A DNA stretch of 64,000 bases from Planotetraspora kaengkrachanensis (GTDB lineage: Bacteria > Actinomycetota > Actinomycetes > Streptosporangiales > Streptosporangiaceae). The position numbers and the translations under genes were made by a program. Positions 61,697 through 64,000 of the stretch are shown here, piece after piece. Under the pieces are notes generated by a model. The model had not been told where the DNA came from, ran no database searches, and worked only from the letters and a program-made list of their open reading frames with translations. Location of the stretch: the NCBI RefSeq assembly GCF_016862895.1, contig NZ_BONV01000003.1, positions 124,001-188,000 on the forward strand, given 5' to 3'. Position 1 is the stretch's first letter; every line of letters begins with the position of its first letter.

Positions 61697-62857
61697 TCAG
61701 CGGCGGACCAGGGACGAATAATCCTTGAGCGTGATGTCGGTGGCGAACTTGTCCGTCATCCTCATCATGAGCTTGAACAGGAAACCGGCCTTGAAGACCC
61801 AGTTGCGCATCCGGATCCGGGCGCGCGTGGACGGAGCGAGGAACCCGCCCGCGTTTCCGCTCTTGGCGATCTTGGCGTAGCCGCGGAACTCCTCCTCGTA
61901 ACGCCGGAACGCGACCCGGTGGTCTCCCCCGGCCGCCGCGAGCTCGCCGGCCAGCACGTACGCGCCCACCATGGCCAGCCCGGTGCCGAAGCCGCCCAGC
62001 GTGTTGCCGTACGCCGAGTCGCCGAGCAGCACCACGCGGCCCCTGGCGTAGTGGTCCATCCGGACCTGGCTGATCGAGTCGAGGTAGAGGTCGTCCGCCT
62101 CCCGCACCGCCTCGATGACGGCGGGGGTCCGCCAGCCCATGCCGGCGTAGGCGTCGGCGACGATCCGCTTCATCTCCTCGACGTCGTACCGGTCGTAGTC
62201 GAGCCGCGGTGAGGCGAAGGCGAAGAACGCCGGGGCCGCGGGCCCTCCGACGGCGACCAGCCTGCCGGGTTCGTTGTACATCTTCGCGGTCTGCCCGAAG
62301 TCCCGCCTGATGTCGGCCAGCGCGTAGTAGTAGCCGAGGAATCGGACATGGTCGGACTCGGGGCCGAACGCCAGGCGGCGCACGTTGGAATGGATGCCGT
62401 CCGCGCCCACCACCAGGTCGAAGGTACGCGGTGCGCCGCGCTCGAACGTGACGTGCACACCACCCGCGGTCTCGGTGAGCGAGGTGATGGAGTCTCCGAA
62501 GACGTACTCGCATCCGGCGGCGCGCGTCTTCTCGTACAGCAGCCGCGACAGTTCGCCGCGCGGTATCTCCAGCTCGCCGCCGCTGAACTCGCCGGGCATC
62601 ACCGCCAGCGTGCGGTCGTCCGCGTCGACGATCTCCTGGTCGGTCCCGCCGGTCTGCAGGCGCCGTACGTCGTCCAGGATTCCCATGCGCTCAAGCACCG
62701 TGAGGTGGGTCTCGCCCTTGAAGTCCACGGCCTGGCCGCCGAGGCGCGGGGCGGCGGCCTTCTCGACCACGGTCACGTTGAAGCCGTAGCGGTCGAGCCA
62801 GAGGGCCAGTGCGGGGCCGCCGACGCCGGCGCCGGAGATCAGAATGTTGGTGTTCAT
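61697..62857 (-). CDS. FAD-dependent monooxygenase, PHBH/aromatic hydroxylase group
   Basis: 386 residues. FAD loop ILISGAGVGGPALALWLDRY, DG motif LVVGADGIHSNVRRLAFG and GD motif VVLLGDSAYGNTLGGFGTGL are the three signatures of group A flavin monooxygenases. The middle beta-sheet domain (YYYALADIRRDFGQTAKMYN) forms the substrate pocket. The overall style resembles tetracycline- or rifampicin-modifying members as well as aromatic hydroxylases, so the substrate is open. The ATG at 62857 lies 52 bp from the end of the SARP-like gene in the same direction. Confidence 0.88.
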   Translation of the reverse strand: MNTNILISGAGVGGPALALWLDRYGFNVTVVEKAAAPRLGGQAVDFKGETHLTVLERMGILDDVRRLQTGGTDQEIVDADDRTLAVMPGEFSGGELEIPRGELSRLLYEKTRAAGCEYVFGDSITSLTETAGGVHVTFERGAPRTFDLVVGADGIHSNVRRLAFGPESDHVRFLGYYYALADIRRDFGQTAKMYNEPGRLVAVGGPAAPAFFAFASPRLDYDRYDVEEMKRIVADAYAGMGWRTPAVIEAVREADDLYLDSISQVRMDHYARGRVVLLGDSAYGNTLGGFGTGLAMVGAYVLAGELAAAGGDHRVAFRRYEEEFRGYAKIAKSGNAGGFLAPSTRARIRMRNWVFKAGFLFKLMMRMTDKFATDITLKDYSSLVRR

Positions 62858-62909
62858 GTCTCCGAGGCTCGCGGCGGGCGCTGACAGTCCGGAGACAACC
62901 CGCTGACGG

Positions 62910-64000
62910 TCACGACAGGGCTGTCAGCGCGGCGTCCCTGTCCAGCGCCGCGCCTGTGGCGAAGGCCGACGCGAACGAAGCGGATCCGATCACCTCCGTG
63001 GCGCCCGCGGCGATCCCGGCCACGTCGCGGTCGCCCGTGACGGCCATGCCGCGCAGCGCCACCGCCACTCCGAGCAGGAACGCCGCCCGCTCGGCAGAGC
63101 CTTCGAGCAGGGCCAGCCCGGCCTGCCCCTCGGCGACGTCGGCGAGATCCATCGCCGGCAGGCCGTGGGCCCGCGCGCGCACCTCGGCATGACGGAGCCT
63201 CGCCTCCTCGAGGTCGCCCTCGGCCTGCGCCAGCCGTCCCAGTCCTGACAGCGCGGCCAGCCTGATGCTGTCGCCGACGTACGTGCCGGGACCGACGCCG
63301 GCCATCGACTCCGTGTAACAGGTGCGGGCCTGCGCGTACTCGCCCCGGGTGCGGGCGAGGTCGCCCCGGCCGAGCGCGATCAGGGACAGGCGATGCGACC
63401 TGCCCGTTCTGCGCTCGAACTCGGCCGCGCGCCGCAGGTCGGCGTCGGCCGCGGCGAAGTCACCCTCACGCAGCAGCCCGCCCGCCCTCTGGCAGAGCAC
63501 GTCGACGACCTCGTCCAGCGCGCCGAGCTGTTCATGCAGGTCGAGGGCCTGCCCCCACAACCGTCTGGCCCTCGTCCAGTCCCCCCGCCAGCTGGAGATC
63601 GTCCCCAGCCACTCCAGCCCCTGCGCCGTGCCCCATCGCTCGCCCATCGGGCGGAAACCCTCCAGGGCCTCTTCCAGTTCCCGCTCGGCTTCGGCGACCC
63701 TGCCGTCGAGCAGGTGCATCGTCCCCTGCCCCAGCGACGCCATGGCCCGGCTCCACGGGTCGGCGCCGAACTGCCGCATCCGGGCCGAGCCCGGCTCCGG
63801 CGGCCCTGCGATCATCCCCCACATGACCGCCGCGAACGGGTGGCGCAGCTCCCGGTCCAGCGAGCGCATGATCTCCTCGGCCCGGGCCCACTGCGCGGGA
63901 GAGGCGTCCGGCACGGCCTGCAGCACGCACAGGACGTACTCCTCCTCCAGGCCCGGGGGCGGTGCGCCCTCGCCGAGCCGCCCGAGCAGGCCGAGTGCCG
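62910..64000 (-). CDS. SARP/AfsR-like (BTAD) transcriptional regulator, C-terminal TPR part
   Basis: The frame is open to the right edge (it reads ALGLLGRLGEGAPPPGLEEE just before the first internal GTG), so the N-terminus with the DNA-binding and NB-ARC domains would lie outside. The visible roughly 360 residues are TPR-like helix pairs: RAMASLGQGTMHLLDGRVAE, GTAQGLEWLGTISSWRGDWT, LIALGRGDLARTRGEYAQAR and LAALSGLGRLAQAEGDLEEA. The word RHPFAAVMWGMIAGPPEPGS is typical of the C-terminal half of large BTAD regulators. These control secondary metabolism; the target here is outside the view. Confidence 0.75.
   Translation of the reverse strand, partial: ALGLLGRLGEGAPPPGLEEEYVLCVLQAVPDASPAQWARAEEIMRSLDRELRHPFAAVMWGMIAGPPEPGSARMRQFGADPWSRAMASLGQGTMHLLDGRVAEAERELEEALEGFRPMGERWGTAQGLEWLGTISSWRGDWTRARRLWGQALDLHEQLGALDEVVDVLCQRAGGLLREGDFAAADADLRRAAEFERRTGRSHRLSLIALGRGDLARTRGEYAQARTCYTESMAGVGPGTYVGDSIRLAALSGLGRLAQAEGDLEEARLRHAEVRARAHGLPAMDLADVAEGQAGLALLEGSAERAAFLLGVAVALRGMAVTGDRDVAGIAAGATEVIGSASFASAFATGAALDRDAALTALS

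Overview
High-GC actinomycete chromosome, most likely from the order Streptosporangiales (Streptosporangium, Nonomuraea or Microbispora-like). This is inferred from the codon use, the F420-dependent enzymes, a DUF574-type methyltransferase, an AfsR/SARP-type regulator at the edge, and an actinobacterial hopanoid operon. The window is densely coded with about 57 genes, many start/stop overlaps of the ATGA or GTGA type, and no rRNA, tRNA, CRISPR array or transposase that I can see.

Layout. 1-12.4 kb: the end of a PPOX-fold flavin/F420 protein, an S41 peptidase, a Tat-exported F420-dependent dehydrogenase, a PQQ-type beta-propeller with a partner membrane protein, an orphan histidine kinase, a decayed VOC gene, a long-chain acyl-CoA synthetase and phosphoglucomutase. 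12.6-22.2 kb: an MBL-fold hydrolase, the methyltransferase, a second orphan kinase, a UDP-glucuronate decarboxylase-like SDR, a MarR-ABC exporter operon with a palindromic operator, a DMT transporter, a glycolipid glycosyltransferase and a polysaccharide deacetylase. 22.4-30.5 kb: a seven-gene hopanoid operon (hpnC, hpnD, hpnE, polyprenyl synthase, shc, hpnG, hpnH). The hpnG product carries an extra C-terminal domain that looks like the last domain of IspH. 30.4-38.5 kb: an SDR, then a sugar ABC importer with a secreted GH99 endo-alpha-mannosidase/mannanase, followed by a 603-residue regulator that joins a complete TetR-type protein to a complete LacI-type protein, and a uronate-dehydrogenase-like SDR.

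38.5-39.9 kb and 19.07-19.40 kb hold the most unusual structure in the window. It is a family of 53-bp units with fixed conserved positions (CGTGATCATGCACA at 1-14, TTCG at 17-20, ACCTG near 36-40). The units form head-to-head inverted clusters: three against three in the first cluster, and four against four around a lone GNAT acetyltransferase gene in the second. The outermost unit of the second cluster supplies the stop codon of the neighbouring lacI-type gene.

39.9-54.8 kb looks like one LacI-controlled catabolic regulon. It comprises a cytosolic THI5/SsuA-like protein with an MFS transporter and the LacI regulator, a Liv-type ABC importer in which LivM and LivG are fused, a PYROXD2-like FAD oxidoreductase, an alpha/beta hydrolase related to C-C bond hydrolases, a HIBADH-type dehydrogenase, a creatinase/DddP-like M24 protein lacking one metal Asp, and a succinate-semialdehyde-type aldehyde dehydrogenase. 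Four copies of a 12-bp operator (GCAMWCGWTTGC) sit on the promoters of these units. The substrate is unknown. A different, 14-bp operator is proposed for the mannan locus.

54.9-64 kb: a NarL-type two-component pair that looks leaderless, a DUF2306 protein, a zinc-independent MDR oxidoreductase, a CPBP protease with PadR and HAAS-type genes behind a 12-bp-arm palindrome, a MarR regulator, a conserved hypothetical, a PHBH-type flavin monooxygenase, and the C-terminal TPR part of a SARP/AfsR-like regulator that runs off the end.
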